Of a stretch of 64,000 bases of DNA, positions 49,493 through 59,256 are shown in pieces. A model generated the notes under the pieces. It ran no database searches, had not been told where the DNA came from, and saw only the letters and a list, made by a program, of their open reading frames with translations. The position numbers and the translations under genes were made by a program. The stretch's first letter is position 1. Each line of letters opens with the position of its first letter. Origin of the DNA: Nocardia sienata NBRC 100364 (GTDB lineage Bacteria > Actinomycetota > Actinomycetes > Mycobacteriales > Mycobacteriaceae); assembly GCF_001613205.1 (NCBI RefSeq), contig NZ_BDBX01000004.1:186001-250000 (forward strand), written 5' to 3'.

Positions 49493-51042
49493 CCGCGTTC
49501 CTCCCGTGGAATACGCACCGTGACCGCACTCTCCGGAGCGGTCTCGGTACCGATGGTGCCACCGTGGCGGGTGACCAGCCCGAGCACCAGCGCCAGGCCC
49601 AGACCGTGGTGCCCGGCCTTGGTGGAGTATCCGCGTTCCGCGGCCCGGACGAAACTCTGCGGCGGGATACCGGGGCCGCTGTCGGCCACCCGGACCGTCA
49701 GCGCCGTCGCGTCCGCGCGCGCGGTCACCTCGACCCAGGCATCGGGGCTGCCGGCCACGGCATCGATCGCATTGTCGATCAGGTTCCCCATCAGGGTTAC
49801 CGCCTCCCGGGTGGACAGCGGCGCCGCCGAATCCATGGCGGTATCGGCGGTCACGGTCAGTTCGACATCGCGCTCGGCCGCCTGGTTCACCTTGCCCAGC
49901 AGCAGGGCCGCCAGCACCGGATCGCCCACCTCGGCCAGCAGCCGATCGATCAGGGCCTGGGACAGCTCGAGCTCCGCGGTCGCGAATTGCACCGCCTCGT
50001 CGTAGCGGCCCAGCTCCACCATGGTGACGACGGTGTGCAGCCGATTGGCCGATTCGTGCGCCTGGGCCCGCAGGGATTCGGCGAACCCGCGGACGGTATC
50101 GAGTTCGCCCAGTACCGTACGCAATTCCGTGTGGTCACGAATGGTGGTCACAGTGCCCTGCGCGCGGCGCCCCAGATCGACGACGTCCTGATTGACCAGG
50201 AGCACCCGGTCGGCGGTCACATGGGTTTCGTCGCGGACGGTCCGGCGGTCCAGGTCACGGAGTGAGGCGGGCAGGTCGGCCCGGGTCACCGGCCCCTCGG
50301 GCAGCTCGAGCAACCGGCGGGCCTCGTCGTTGACCACTTCCGCCCGCTCGCCGGTCGGCCCGAAGACCAGCAGCCCCTCGTGGACCGCATGCAGAACCGC
50401 GTCGTGATGTTCGTACATCGCCCATAGTTGCGCGGGTGCCAGCCCCTGGGTCTGCCTGCGCAATCGGCGGTTCAGCAGCAGGGACCCGGCGGCGGCGACC
50501 AGAAGACCCGCGGCGGTCACACCCACGATGACGGGTAACTGCGCGGTGAGGCGTTCCCCGATCACGGCCCGGGTCACACCCGCGGAGACCAGCGCGACCA
50601 CGCGCCCGTCGGCGTTGACCGGGGTCACCGCGCGGATGGAGGGGCCCAGGCTACCGGTGTAGGTCTCGGTGAAGGTGGCACCCGCCAGGGCGCGGTCGAT
50701 GTTCCCGCTGAACGGTCTACCGATCCGCGCCGGATCGGTGTGGGTGAACCGGGTGCGGTCGGGAGCCATCACCACGATGAAATCCACCCCGGTCGCCCGC
50801 CGGATCTGTTCGGTCACCGGCTGCAGCAACGCGGTCGGGTCCGGGGATCGCACCGCGGCCGCGGTGGACGGCGCCGCCGCGACGCTCACCGCGATATCGG
50901 TGACCTCGCGGGTGGCGGTCCGGTCGCCCTCGCGCCGGGCATCCAGTACCGCGTACCCGGCCCAGAGGACTGTGACCAGCGACAACAGCACCAATTGCAG
51001 GACGAACACCTGTCCCGCCAGGGACCATCGACCGGTTCGCAC
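49489..51042 (-). CDS. CitA/DcuS-type sensor histidine kinase
   Basis: 517 aa. Two membrane helices (about 8-30 and 175-195) flank an extracytoplasmic PAS-like sensor with VDFIVVMAPDRTRFTHTDPA, the citrate/dicarboxylate pocket type. A cytoplasmic PAS (about 215-320) follows, then the phospho-acceptor His in AQAHESANRLH and the ATPase motifs NLIDNAIDAV, DSGPGIPP and GHHGLGLALV. It likely senses a C4-dicarboxylate or citrate. GGAGGAG precedes the GTG at 51042. It is divergent from the symporter and coupled to its response regulator. Confidence 0.9.
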   Translation of the reverse strand: MRTGRWSLAGQVFVLQLVLLSLVTVLWAGYAVLDARREGDRTATREVTDIAVSVAAAPSTAAAVRSPDPTALLQPVTEQIRRATGVDFIVVMAPDRTRFTHTDPARIGRPFSGNIDRALAGATFTETYTGSLGPSIRAVTPVNADGRVVALVSAGVTRAVIGERLTAQLPVIVGVTAAGLLVAAAGSLLLNRRLRRQTQGLAPAQLWAMYEHHDAVLHAVHEGLLVFGPTGERAEVVNDEARRLLELPEGPVTRADLPASLRDLDRRTVRDETHVTADRVLLVNQDVVDLGRRAQGTVTTIRDHTELRTVLGELDTVRGFAESLRAQAHESANRLHTVVTMVELGRYDEAVQFATAELELSQALIDRLLAEVGDPVLAALLLGKVNQAAERDVELTVTADTAMDSAAPLSTREAVTLMGNLIDNAIDAVAGSPDAWVEVTARADATALTVRVADSGPGIPPQSFVRAAERGYSTKAGHHGLGLALVLGLVTRHGGTIGTETAPESAVTVRIPREERG

Positions 51043-51073
51043 AAGCTCCTCCGCTGAACGAAATGCACAAAAG

Positions 51074-51089
51074 CGTGACGGACGTCACG
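51074..51089. promoter_or_regulatory. CRP/GlxR-type palindrome between citA and dctA
   Basis: CGTGACG (51074-51080) and CGTCACG (51083-51089) are perfect inverted arms around GA, matching GTGA-N6-TCAC of CRP-family sites. It lies 32 nt from the kinase start and 79 nt from the symporter start. Confidence 0.6.
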
Positions 51090-51167
51090 TATCGGTCCAC
51101 CATGGCACAGGGCGTGGTGGCCGGGTTCACCGCGCCCGCGCACTACGACTCGGGAGGAGACCAGGTC

Positions 51168-52520
51168 ATGGAGGACCGGACTCGAACACGGCGGGATCGC
51201 ACCCACTGGCTCTATCTGGCGGTTATCGTCGCCGTCCTGGCGGGCATACTGGTCGGTTGGCTCGCGCCCGACACCGGGCGCGCGCTGGCACCGCTGGGCA
51301 CGATGTTCGTCGACCTGATCAAGATGATGATCGCACCGGTCATCTTCTGCACCATCGTCCTGGGGATCGGTTCGGTGCGCGCGGCCACCACCGTCGGTAA
51401 GGTCGGCGGCCTGGCCCTCGGGTACTTCCTGGCCATGTCCACGGTGGCCCTGGGTATCGGACTGCTGGTCGGAAATCTGCTCGATCCGGGCACCGGGCTG
51501 AACATCACCGAGTCCGCGGGCCAGGGCGCCAAGTACGCCGAAGAGGCACACGGAGCCGGCGGCACCGTGGAATTCCTGCACAGCATCATCCCCACGACCC
51601 TGGTCTCCTCGCTGACGGCGGGCAGTGTGCTGCAGGCGCTGTTCGTCGCGCTACTGGTCGGGTTCGCGGTGCAGGCCATGGGTTCGGCCGGTGAGCCGAT
51701 CCTGCGCGGCGTCGCACTCATCCAGAAGCTGGTCTTCCGAATCCTGTCGATGATCCTCTGGCTGGCCCCGATCGGCGCGTTCGGCGCGATCGCCAATGTG
51801 GTGGGCCGGACCGGTTTGGAAGCCGTGGTCCAGCTGGCCACCCTGATGATCGCCTTCTATCTGACCTGCCTGCTGTTCGTCTTCGGCGTACTCGGTGTCC
51901 TGCTGCGGCTGGTCGCGAGGGTGTCGATCTTCAAACTGTGCCGTTACCTCGCTCGCGAATACCTGCTCATCGTGGCCACCTCCTCCTCGGAATCGGCACT
52001 GCCGCGGCTGATCGCGAAAATGGAACATATGGGGGTGCAGCGCACCACCGTGGGCGTGGTGGTACCGACCGGCTATTCGTTCAATCTGGACGGCACCGCC
52101 ATCTATCTGACCATGGCCTCGATCTTCATCGCCGACGCGATGGGACAGCCGTTGAACCTGGGCGAACAACTCGGTCTGCTGGTGTTCATGATCGTGGCGT
52201 CCAAGGGCGCGGCCGGTGTCACCGGTGCGGGCCTGGCCACCCTGGCCGGCGGGCTGCAGAGTCATCGGCCCGAACTCCTCGACGGCGTCGGTTTGATCGT
52301 CGGCATCGATCGCTTCATGTCCGAGGCCCGCGCGCTCACCAATTTCTCCGGTAACGCCGTCGCCACCCTGCTGGTCGGCACCTGGACCAAGACCGTGGAC
52401 CCCGAGCAGATGCGCGACGTCCTGGACCGGAAGGTGCCGTTCGACGAGCAGACCATGGTGGACGACCACGACTCGCGGCCGGCCGAGGAGGACAGCACAA
52501 AGGTCCTCGTTCCGGCCTGA
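51168..52520 (+). CDS. dctA: C4-dicarboxylate/cation symporter (DctA, DAACS family)
   Basis: 450-aa transporter with eight predicted membrane helices and two re-entrant loops. Marks of the family: TMFVDLIKMMIAPVIFCTIV, the Ser-rich hairpin TSSSESALPRLI, PTGYSFNLDGTAIYL and the aspartate/dicarboxylate site GIDRFMSEARALTNFSGNAV. It imports succinate, fumarate, malate or glutamate with Na+ or H+. The start at ATG 51168 follows GGGAGGAG; upstream in-frame codons are not membrane-like. Its divergence from citAB and a shared CRP-type site suggest control by both. Confidence 0.9.
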   Translation: MEDRTRTRRDRTHWLYLAVIVAVLAGILVGWLAPDTGRALAPLGTMFVDLIKMMIAPVIFCTIVLGIGSVRAATTVGKVGGLALGYFLAMSTVALGIGLLVGNLLDPGTGLNITESAGQGAKYAEEAHGAGGTVEFLHSIIPTTLVSSLTAGSVLQALFVALLVGFAVQAMGSAGEPILRGVALIQKLVFRILSMILWLAPIGAFGAIANVVGRTGLEAVVQLATLMIAFYLTCLLFVFGVLGVLLRLVARVSIFKLCRYLAREYLLIVATSSSESALPRLIAKMEHMGVQRTTVGVVVPTGYSFNLDGTAIYLTMASIFIADAMGQPLNLGEQLGLLVFMIVASKGAAGVTGAGLATLAGGLQSHRPELLDGVGLIVGIDRFMSEARALTNFSGNAVATLLVGTWTKTVDPEQMRDVLDRKVPFDEQTMVDDHDSRPAEEDSTKVLVPA

Positions 52521-52723
52521 CGCCGATCGATGGGCCGCCCGGTCCGTCGTGCCCCGGTCGAGGTGTCGTTCTCCGGAACGGGACCCGGCCGGGCGAAGTC
52601 CGTTCCCGACCTCAGGGGACCACCGATTTCCGGACCGGCCGGACACACCCACGCCCGCCGGTCGTCACGCGAAGGCGCCGACCGGGCGGGTGTACCGAAC
52701 TCCGGTCCGGCATCGGCTGCGCG

Positions 52724-55519
52724 TCAGTCCGCGTAGGCCTCCGGCGGTGGGCAGGTGCAGATCAGATTGCGGTCACCGAACGCGCCATCGATCCGGCGCA
52801 CGGCCGGCCACACCTTGGGCCGATCGTGGGTGAGACCGAGCGGGTACGCCGCGACCTCCCGGCTGTACGGATGATCCCAGTCGCGGACCAGGCTCGCCGC
52901 GGTGTGCGGGGCATTGCGCAGCGGATTGTCCTCGGCCGGCCACTCCCCCGTGCCCACCCGATCGATCTCGCGCCGGATGGCGATCATGGCCTCGGCGAAT
53001 GCGTCGAGCTCGGCCAGGTTCTCGCTCTCGGTCGGTTCCACCATCAGGGTGCCCGCCACCGGGAAGCTCATGGTCGGCGCGTGGAACCCGTAGTCGGCGA
53101 GCCGTTTGGCCACATCGTCGACGGTGACACCGGTGGTCTTGGTGATCTCGCGCAGATCCAGGATGCATTCGTGGGCGACCATCTCGTTGTCGCCCGTGTA
53201 GAGGACGGGGTAGTACTCACCGAGGCGGCGTGCCAGATAGTTGGCCGACGCGATCGCGGTGAGAGTGGCCCGGCGCAGTCCCTCGGCTCCCATCATCCGG
53301 ATGTAGGCCCAGGTGATCGGCAGGATCGATGCCGACCCGTACTCCGCCGCCGACACCGCGTGCGACCCGGCGACCAGTGGATCGCCGGGCAGGTAGGGCG
53401 CCAGGTGGGAGCGGACCGCGACCGGACCGACGCCCGGGCCGCCGCCGCCGTGGGGGATGCAGAACGTCTTGTGCAGATTCAGGTGGCTGACGTCGCCGCC
53501 GAACCGACCCGGCCGGGCCAGGCCGACCAGTGCGTTCAGATTCGCGCCGTCGACATAGACCTGGCCGCCGGCATCGTGCACCAGCGCACACAGCTCGGCG
53601 ACCTCGTTCTCGTATACGCCGTGCGTGGACGGGTAGGTGATCATGATGCAGGCCAGTCGTTCGGCGTGGTCGGCGATCTTGGCCCGCAGATCGTCGAGGT
53701 CCACATCGCCGTTGTCCCGGCACTTCACCACCTCGACCCGCAGGCCCGCCATGGCGGCGGATGCGGCGTTGGTGCCGTGTGCGCTGGACGGGATGAGGCA
53801 GGTGTCGCGGCGGGTATCGCCTCGGTCCAGGTGATAGCGGCGAATGGCCAGCAGTCCCGCGTATTCGCCCTGGCTACCGGCGTTCGGTTGCAGGCTCACC
53901 GCGTCGTACCCGGTGATCTCGGCCAGCCAGCGCTCCAGATCATGGATCACCCGCCGCAGACCCGGCGTATCGGCGGCCGGGGCATAGGGGTGCAACCGCG
54001 CGAACCCGGGCCAGGTGATCGGTTCCATTTCGGCGGTGGCGTTGAGTTTCATGGTGCACGAGCCGAGCGGGATCATGCTGCGGTCCAGGGCGATGTCCTT
54101 ATCCGACAGCGCACGCAGGTATCGCAACATCGCCGTTTCTGTGTGGTACCGGGTGAACGCCGGATGGGTCAGGAAATCCGAGGTACGGTCCTCGATCGCG
54201 GTAGCGGCCGGCTCGGCGGGGGCGATACCGAAAGCGTCCAGCACGATCGCTAGGTGGTCGACGGTGGTGGCCTCGTCACAGGCCACGGCCACATGGTCGT
54301 CGTCCACCCAGCGCAGATTGACTCCGCGTGCGGCAGCCTTGGCCACCACCGTCTCCGCCTGCCCCGGCACCCGGGCCAGCACGGTATCGAAGTAGCGGTC
54401 GTGCACCAGGGCCGCACCGAGCGACGCGGCCAGCCGCGCGGCGTGCCCGTGAACCCGGCGGGCGATGGCCCGCAACCCCTCCGCACCGTGGTAGCAGGCG
54501 TACATACCGGCCACGATGGCGAGCAATACCTGGGCCGTACAGATGTTGGAAGTGGCCTTTTCCCGGCGAATATGCTGTTCGCGGGTCTGCAGGGCGAGCC
54601 GGTAGGCGGGGGCGCCGTCCGCGTCCTTGGACACTCCGACCAGCCGGCCCGGCAGCTGGCGCGCGTAGTCGGCGCGCACCGCCAGGTATCCGGCGTGCGG
54701 GCCGCCGAACCCCATCGGCACCCCGAAGCGCTGGGTCGTCCCGAAACATACGTCCGCGCCCTGCTCGCCCGGCGGAGTGACCAGGGTCAGCGCGAGCAGA
54801 TCCGCCCCGGCGGCCACCAGCGCGCCGCGCTCGTGGGCAGCGGCGATCGTCGCCGTCCAGTCCACGATCCGGCCCGAGGCGCCGGGGACCTGCACGATCA
54901 CGCCGAAGAACTCGCCGTCGGGCAGACCGGCCCCGGCCAGGTCGGCTTCCACGATCTCGATACCCAGCGGTTGCGCCCGGGTGGCCAGCACCGTGCGGGT
55001 CTGCGGGAACAGATCGCGGTCGATCACCAACCGGGCCGGAGCCCGGCGATTGACCCGGCGCAACAGTGTCATCGCTTCGGCGGCTGCTGTGGCCTCATCG
55101 AGCATGGACGCATTGGCCACATCGGTGCCGGTCAGATCGGTCACCATGGTCTGAAAGTTCAGCAGCGCCTCCAGCCGGCCCTGGCTGATCTCCGGCTGAT
55201 AAGGCGTGTACGCGGTGTACCAGGCCGGATTCTCCAGCAGATTACGCACCAGCACCGGCGGAGTCAGGGTGTCGTAGTAGCCCAGGCCGATCATCGATGT
55301 GGCGATGTGATCGGATTCGGCGAGCGCCGCGAGTTCGGCGAGCACCTCGTGTTCGGTGCCCGGCGCCGGCAGCCCGGCCAGCGGATCGTCGTCGCGGATC
55401 CCGGCGGGCAATGCGGCAGCGGCCAGCTCCTCGGCCGAGCCGACGCCGATCGCGGCGAGTATCCGCGCGAACTCGTGGTCATCCGGTCCGATATGACGAT
55501 CTGCGAAGGTCTGGGTCAC
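52724..55519 (-). CDS. gcvP: Glycine decarboxylase (glycine cleavage system P protein)
   Basis: 931-aa PLP enzyme that decarboxylates glycine and transfers aminomethyl to lipoyl-GcvH. Both halves of the P protein are fused, as in most bacteria. The catalytic Lys is in [20 protein letters not shown], and [13 protein letters not shown] and [17 protein letters not shown] are family marks. GTG 55519 was chosen because AGGGAGC is 6-7 nt upstream; the longer frame to 55627 runs into the riboswitch. A tandem glycine riboswitch precedes it. It closes the conserved block that includes gcvH. Confidence 0.97.
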   Translation of the reverse strand: MTQTFADRHIGPDDHEFARILAAIGVGSAEELAAAALPAGIRDDDPLAGLPAPGTEHEVLAELAALAESDHIATSMIGLGYYDTLTPPVLVRNLLENPAWYTAYTPYQPEISQGRLEALLNFQTMVTDLTGTDVANASMLDEATAAAEAMTLLRRVNRRAPARLVIDRDLFPQTRTVLATRAQPLGIEIVEADLAGAGLPDGEFFGVIVQVPGASGRIVDWTATIAAAHERGALVAAGADLLALTLVTPPGEQGADVCFGTTQRFGVPMGFGGPHAGYLAVRADYARQLPGRLVGVSKDADGAPAYRLALQTREQHIRREKATSNICTAQVLLAIVAGMYACYHGAEGLRAIARRVHGHAARLAASLGAALVHDRYFDTVLARVPGQAETVVAKAAARGVNLRWVDDDHVAVACDEATTVDHLAIVLDAFGIAPAEPAATAIEDRTSDFLTHPAFTRYHTETAMLRYLRALSDKDIALDRSMIPLGSCTMKLNATAEMEPITWPGFARLHPYAPAADTPGLRRVIHDLERWLAEITGYDAVSLQPNAGSQGEYAGLLAIRRYHLDRGDTRRDTCLIPSSAHGTNAASAAMAGLRVEVVKCRDNGDVDLDDLRAKIADHAERLACIMITYPSTHGVYENEVAELCALVHDAGGQVYVDGANLNALVGLARPGRFGGDVSHLNLHKTFCIPHGGGGPGVGPVAVRSHLAPYLPGDPLVAGSHAVSAAEYGSASILPITWAYIRMMGAEGLRRATLTAIASANYLARRLGEYYPVLYTGDNEMVAHECILDLREITKTTGVTVDDVAKRLADYGFHAPTMSFPVAGTLMVEPTESENLAELDAFAEAMIAIRREIDRVGTGEWPAEDNPLRNAPHTAASLVRDWDHPYSREVAAYPLGLTHDRPKVWPAVRRIDGAFGDRNLICTCPPPEAYAD

Positions 55520-55575
55520 CGCGGCTCCCTGCTGGGTGGGGCGGCCGACCGGCACGGTCGGCTCGGGGCCCTCCC

Positions 55576-55766
55576 CCTCTGTCGCGGCGCCTGAGAGCTT
55601 CGGCGGCCGGATCTCGCTCCGGTCCACCTTTCACCTTGGGCGGGTGGCCCGCAGCCACCACTTTCCAGAGGCGCCGGTTCCCGCACGGTCCTGGTGCCTG
55701 AGAGATTGACGGGGAGGTGCTGCTCCTTCGGCGCCCGGATCCGGCGAGGATCCGGGACTCTCCCGC
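55576..55766 (-). promoter_or_regulatory. Tandem glycine riboswitch
   Basis: On the minus strand two aptamers precede gcvP. Aptamer 1 starts GCGGGAGAG (from 55766) and has CTCTCAG at 55704-55698. Aptamer 2 has CGCCGAAG and CTCTCAG at 55597-55591, and closes with GACAGAGG at 55583-55576. Each shows the gcvT-type core (GGAGAG or like, CxCCGAAG, CTCAGG). The element ends 56 nt before the GTG. Such switches turn the gene on at high glycine. Confidence 0.85.
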
Positions 55767-55880
55767 ACGGCTACGGCGCCCGGTAATTCTAGCCCGGGTT
55801 GCCGTAACGGCCGGGACTCACCTGCCGGTATGTGTCGTTCCCCTCATGTGGCCCGGCCTGTTGATCGTCGACGAGCGCGG

Positions 55881-56471
55881 TCAGCCGGTTTTCCGGGTCA
55901 GTCGCGCCTTGCGGCGGTAGGACAATTCGTCCTCGGGACGTTCGCTGGTCTCCGAGGCGCGTTCGGCGGGGAATGCGGCGATGGCGCCGGTGAGCTCGCG
56001 CATGGCGCTGTTCACCGCGATACCGAATACCCCTTGGCCGCCCTGCAGTAAATCGACGACTTCTTCCGGTGAGGTGCACTCGTATACCGAAGTTCCATCG
56101 GAGAACAGGGTGATATTCGCCAGATCCTCGACTCCGCGACTACGCAGGTGTTCGACGGCGATACGGATGTTCTGCAGCGAAATACCGGCGTCGAGGAGTC
56201 GCTTGACGATTTTCAGGACCAGGATGTCCTTGAACGAATACAGCCGTTGGCTGCCCGAGCCCGCCGCCCCGCGAATGGATGGCACCACCAGGCCCGTTCG
56301 CGCCCAGTAGTCCAGTTGCCGGTAACTGATACCGGCGACCTGACAGGCTGTCGGGACCCGGTATCCCACCAGGTCGTCGGGAACCGAATCGTCGGGGAAC
56401 AATCCGGGTTGTATTTCGTAGCGCCGAGGCGGGCCCTCTTCCGATCGCATATCCCGCATATTCTCTGCCAC
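55881..56471 (-). CDS. ftsR: FtsR-type MerR regulator (Rv1830-like)
   Basis: 196-aa MerR-family protein. The HTH reads YRVPTACQVAGISYRQLDYW then ARTGLVVPS and SGSQRLYSFKDILVLKIV, characteristic of the FtsR group. The C-terminal part (about 130-196) has no metal ligands. In Corynebacterium FtsR activates ftsZ and cell division genes. GTG 56471 has GGGAG 9 nt upstream. It lies between the DUF151 gene and gcvP in the same order as in Mtb, on the same strand. Confidence 0.9.
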   Translation of the reverse strand: MAENMRDMRSEEGPPRRYEIQPGLFPDDSVPDDLVGYRVPTACQVAGISYRQLDYWARTGLVVPSIRGAAGSGSQRLYSFKDILVLKIVKRLLDAGISLQNIRIAVEHLRSRGVEDLANITLFSDGTSVYECTSPEEVVDLLQGGQGVFGIAVNSAMRELTGAIAAFPAERASETSERPEDELSYRRKARLTRKTG

Positions 56472-56634
56472 TGAACTACTCCCTTGCTCCGCCGATCAGT
56501 GCCCATAGCCGACGGCCCGGCGTCGAGTATGAGGCTACTCTCCCCATTCTCTCGGCCGCAGCAGTGCCGAACCAAACGCGACGCGCGGTAACAGTCTCGA
56601 CCTGTAGTTGAGGTCTAGAAAATAAGGCGAGTGC

Positions 56635-57108
56635 TCAACTATCGGTCGCTTTGAAATCGTCGGGCGATACCGACTCGAGGAACTCCTTGAACTTTTCGAC
56701 CTCGTCCTCGCGTTCGTCCGGCATCACCAGACCGGCTTCCTCGAGCACCGATTCCGCCGCGTAGATAGGGCAGCCGACGCGCAGGGCTATCGCCACCGAA
56801 TCCGACGGCCGCGCCGAGATCCGCACTTCGTTGTCGAAGACGAGATCGGCGTAGAACGTGCCTTCCTTCAGGTCCACGATATGAACCTCCTCGAGGGTGT
56901 GCCCGAGATCCGCGATCAAGACCTTGATCAGATCGTGGGTGAGCGGCCGGATCGGTGTGACACCCTCCTGTTCGAGCACAATGGCCGTGGCCTCCGCCTG
57001 TCCTATCCAGATCGGCAGATACCGCTCCCCCTCCGCCTCCCGCAGCAGCAGGACGGGCTGGTTCTGTGGCTGCTCGACCCGGATGCCGATCACGCGCATT
57101 TCGCTCAT
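56635..57108 (-). CDS. Bifunctional nuclease-domain (DUF151) protein (Rv1829-like)
   Basis: 157 aa. The DUF151/BFN domain is seen in VIGIRVEQPQNQPVLLLREA then RYLPIWIGQAEATAIV, and in RPLTHDLIKVLIADLG and RPSDSVAIALRVGCPIY. Plant BFN1-like relatives have nuclease activity; for the bacterial forms the role is not clear. The acidic C-terminal tail (EREDEVEKFKEFLESV) is common. ATG 57108 has GGGAGG 8 nt upstream. Upstream of ftsR with a 163-nt gap. Confidence 0.9.
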   Translation of the reverse strand: MSEMRVIGIRVEQPQNQPVLLLREAEGERYLPIWIGQAEATAIVLEQEGVTPIRPLTHDLIKVLIADLGHTLEEVHIVDLKEGTFYADLVFDNEVRISARPSDSVAIALRVGCPIYAAESVLEEAGLVMPDEREDEVEKFKEFLESVSPDDFKATDS

Positions 57109-57309
57109 CGCACTGCCTCCCATACTCCCCGGCCGCCCGCCCTCGCCGATGCAGGGCTCGCCGTACTCACGAGTCTAGGCGAATTCGGCGCGGCGCCGCG
57201 ATCGCTGATGGACACCGGAATCGGTGTGTTGTCACCGGCCTACCCACCGGCCGCTCGGCCGCAGGTCAGACCGGATTCCGCCGATGACGGCGGGAATCGG
57301 ACGCTCGGC

Positions 57310-58116
57310 TCATCCGCCGAGCGAGTTACGCACCGACGCCTTCACCAGGCTCGCGTGCAGTGTCAGCGACAGCGCGGCAAGCTCGCGGACCGTCTCCTCG
57401 GCCCGTGCCCGGGCACCTGCGTCGCGGCTCTTGGCGATCGGCGCCGCGATCTGCGCCACCAGCGCCGCCTCCCGGTCCGCGGCGAGCTTGAACGCACGCA
57501 GATGCCGCGCCTCCAAACCGAATTCGGCCATCGCCTTGGCGGTGGTCGCGAGGGTGACCGCATCGGCGTCGAAGAACCCGGCCGGGCCGGGGGTGATCAG
57601 ATTCGCCCGGATCAGATCGTTGAGGAACGTCTCGTCGATCCCCGCCCGCTCCAGCAGATCTGCCCGGGTCACCCGGATCTGCTGATCGAACTCGAAATCG
57701 TCGGGCGTGACGCGACCCGGTGGCACACCCAGCCGGCGCGGCGGGCGCGGCAGCGCGCCGGTACTGTCGTCCGGCACCGGATGCCCCGCATCCGGGCGAG
57801 CCGTCCGTGCCCGGGCGCGGGCTTCCCGCACCCCGAGCGTCGCGGCACCGCTGTCGATCGCCTCGAGTTGTTCCTTGATCACCTTCAACGGCAGGTACTG
57901 GTCACGCTGCGCCGTCAGGACGAAACGCAACCGCTCGCAGTCTGCGACCGAAAACCGGCGGTAGCCCGACGGCGTCCGCTCCGGCCGGATCAGGCCCTCC
58001 GCTTCCAGGAAGCGAATCTTGGAAATGGTGATATCCGGAAAATCCGGTCGCAGCAGATCGAGCACGGAGCCGATGGACATCCCTCCGTGCGCCCACTGCT
58101 GCGCCGCGCCTGTCAT
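57310..58116 (-). CDS. MerR-family regulator (Rv1828-like)
   Basis: 268 aa. An N-terminal HTH (IGSVLDLLRPDFPDITISKI then RFLEAEGLIRPERTPSGYRR) is followed by a long effector region. This has a Pro-rich middle (about 110-140) and a helical domain (about 145-265). Mtb Rv1828 and its relatives share this build and are not metal sensors. ATG 58116 has only a weak ribosome site. It lies between garA and the DUF151 gene, as in Mtb. Confidence 0.9.
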   Translation of the reverse strand: MTGAAQQWAHGGMSIGSVLDLLRPDFPDITISKIRFLEAEGLIRPERTPSGYRRFSVADCERLRFVLTAQRDQYLPLKVIKEQLEAIDSGAATLGVREARARARTARPDAGHPVPDDSTGALPRPPRRLGVPPGRVTPDDFEFDQQIRVTRADLLERAGIDETFLNDLIRANLITPGPAGFFDADAVTLATTAKAMAEFGLEARHLRAFKLAADREAALVAQIAAPIAKSRDAGARARAEETVRELAALSLTLHASLVKASVRNSLGG

Positions 58117-58178
58117 GATCTCGAGTCTTTCATGCCGAGGCGCCGATCACCCGGACCGGCGCACCGATCGTCAGCTGT

Positions 58179-58664
58179 TCACAGACTTCCCGCACCGGCC
58201 GCCGAACCGGTCTCCTGGGTCCGCGGACCCGTGAGGAAAACCAGCCGGAACTTGCCGATCTGTACCTCGTCACCGTTCTGCAGCTCCGACGAATCCACCG
58301 GCTCGCGATTGACGTAGGTGCCGTTCAGGCTGCCCACATCGACCACCTGGAAGGAATCCTCGTCCTGCCGGAACTCGGCATGCCGACGACTGACGGTGAC
58401 ATCGTCGAGAAAGATATCGCTGTCGGGATGCCGGCCGGCCGAGGTGGTGGGCTGGTCCAGCAGAAAACGCGAACCCGCGTTCGGGCCACGTTTGACGACG
58501 AGCAGCGCCGCCCCGACCGGAAGACCCTCGACACCCTGCACCGGCTGTTCACCGGTCGGCTCGCCGGAGCGCGATGCGTCGACCTCGTTCAGGAAATCCG
58601 CGCGGAAGACCGACGTCGTCTCGGCCGCGGTCTCCCCGTAACCCGGGTCTTTGTTCTCGCTCAC
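58179..58664 (-). CDS. garA: GarA (OdhI-type) FHA regulator of 2-oxoglutarate metabolism
   Basis: 161 aa. The FHA domain (about 70-140) has GRHPDSDIFLDD, SRRHAEF and GSLNGTYVNR, binding phosphothreonine. The N-terminal ETTSVFR (Thr16 and Thr17) matches the PknB/PknG site of Mtb GarA (Thr21/Thr22). Unphosphorylated GarA inhibits 2-oxoglutarate dehydrogenase and NAD-glutamate dehydrogenase and activates glutamate synthase; phosphorylation closes it on itself. GTG 58664 has GGAGGAGAG upstream. It is next to gcvH, as in Mtb. Confidence 0.95.
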   Translation of the reverse strand: MSENKDPGYGETAAETTSVFRADFLNEVDASRSGEPTGEQPVQGVEGLPVGAALLVVKRGPNAGSRFLLDQPTTSAGRHPDSDIFLDDVTVSRRHAEFRQDEDSFQVVDVGSLNGTYVNREPVDSSELQNGDEVQIGKFRLVFLTGPRTQETGSAAGAGSL

Positions 58665-58814
58665 CGTTTCTCTCCTCCTCGAACCTCATAAACCATGCAG
58701 GCAGATGCCGCGATAAGACGTGGCTGGGCGGCCCCGACTCCGGGCGGCACATCCGTTGGCATTGACCGTACCCTGCCGGGCCGTACCCGTGCAGGTAGAA
58801 CCGGGAAGGCTGGA

Positions 58815-59213
58815 TCAGCCCCCGATAACTCCTTGATAACCCGCGGCATCGAGCAGTTCACCGAGGCTCGAGTCCAATGCGGTCGCATCGGCCACCTCGA
58901 GTTCGAACAACCACCCGTCACCGTAGGGATCGGTATTCAGCGTTTCCGGATTCGCCTCCAGTTCCTGGTTCACCGCAACGACTTTCGCGCTCAGTGGAGC
59001 GTAGATATCGGAAACGCTCTTGGTCGATTCGACCTCGCCGATACCGTCCCCGGCGGCAACATCGGCGCCGGATTCGGGCAACTGCACGAACACGACGTCA
59101 CCGAGTTGCGACTGGGCGTAATCGGTGATCCCCACCAGGACACGGGTGGGCTCGATCCGACGTACCCATTCATGTTCCGCGGTGTAACGCAGATCCTCCG
59201 GAACCCGGTTCAC
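58815..59213 (-). CDS. gcvH: Glycine cleavage system H protein
   Basis: 132-aa lipoyl carrier. The lipoylation site is in IGEVESTKSVSDIYAPLSAK, with the conserved Glu-Ser-Thr-Lys. LRYTAEHEWVRR opens the domain. It shuttles aminomethyl between GcvP and GcvT. GTG 59213 was chosen because GGAGAGGAC is upstream and the earlier in-frame codons are not conserved in character. It lies 43 nt after the pgsA gene on the same strand, so the two probably share a transcript. Confidence 0.95.
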   Translation of the reverse strand: MNRVPEDLRYTAEHEWVRRIEPTRVLVGITDYAQSQLGDVVFVQLPESGADVAAGDGIGEVESTKSVSDIYAPLSAKVVAVNQELEANPETLNTDPYGDGWLFELEVADATALDSSLGELLDAAGYQGVIGG

Positions 59214-59256
59214 GTGATGTCCTCTCCTCGTGTCGTCGTGCACGATGCCCGCAACT

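Noticed and set aside
52826..55594. Plus-strand frames of 475 and 446 codons opposite gcvP
   Set aside because: Antisense shadows of gcvP; the riboswitch on the minus strand also fixes the real direction.
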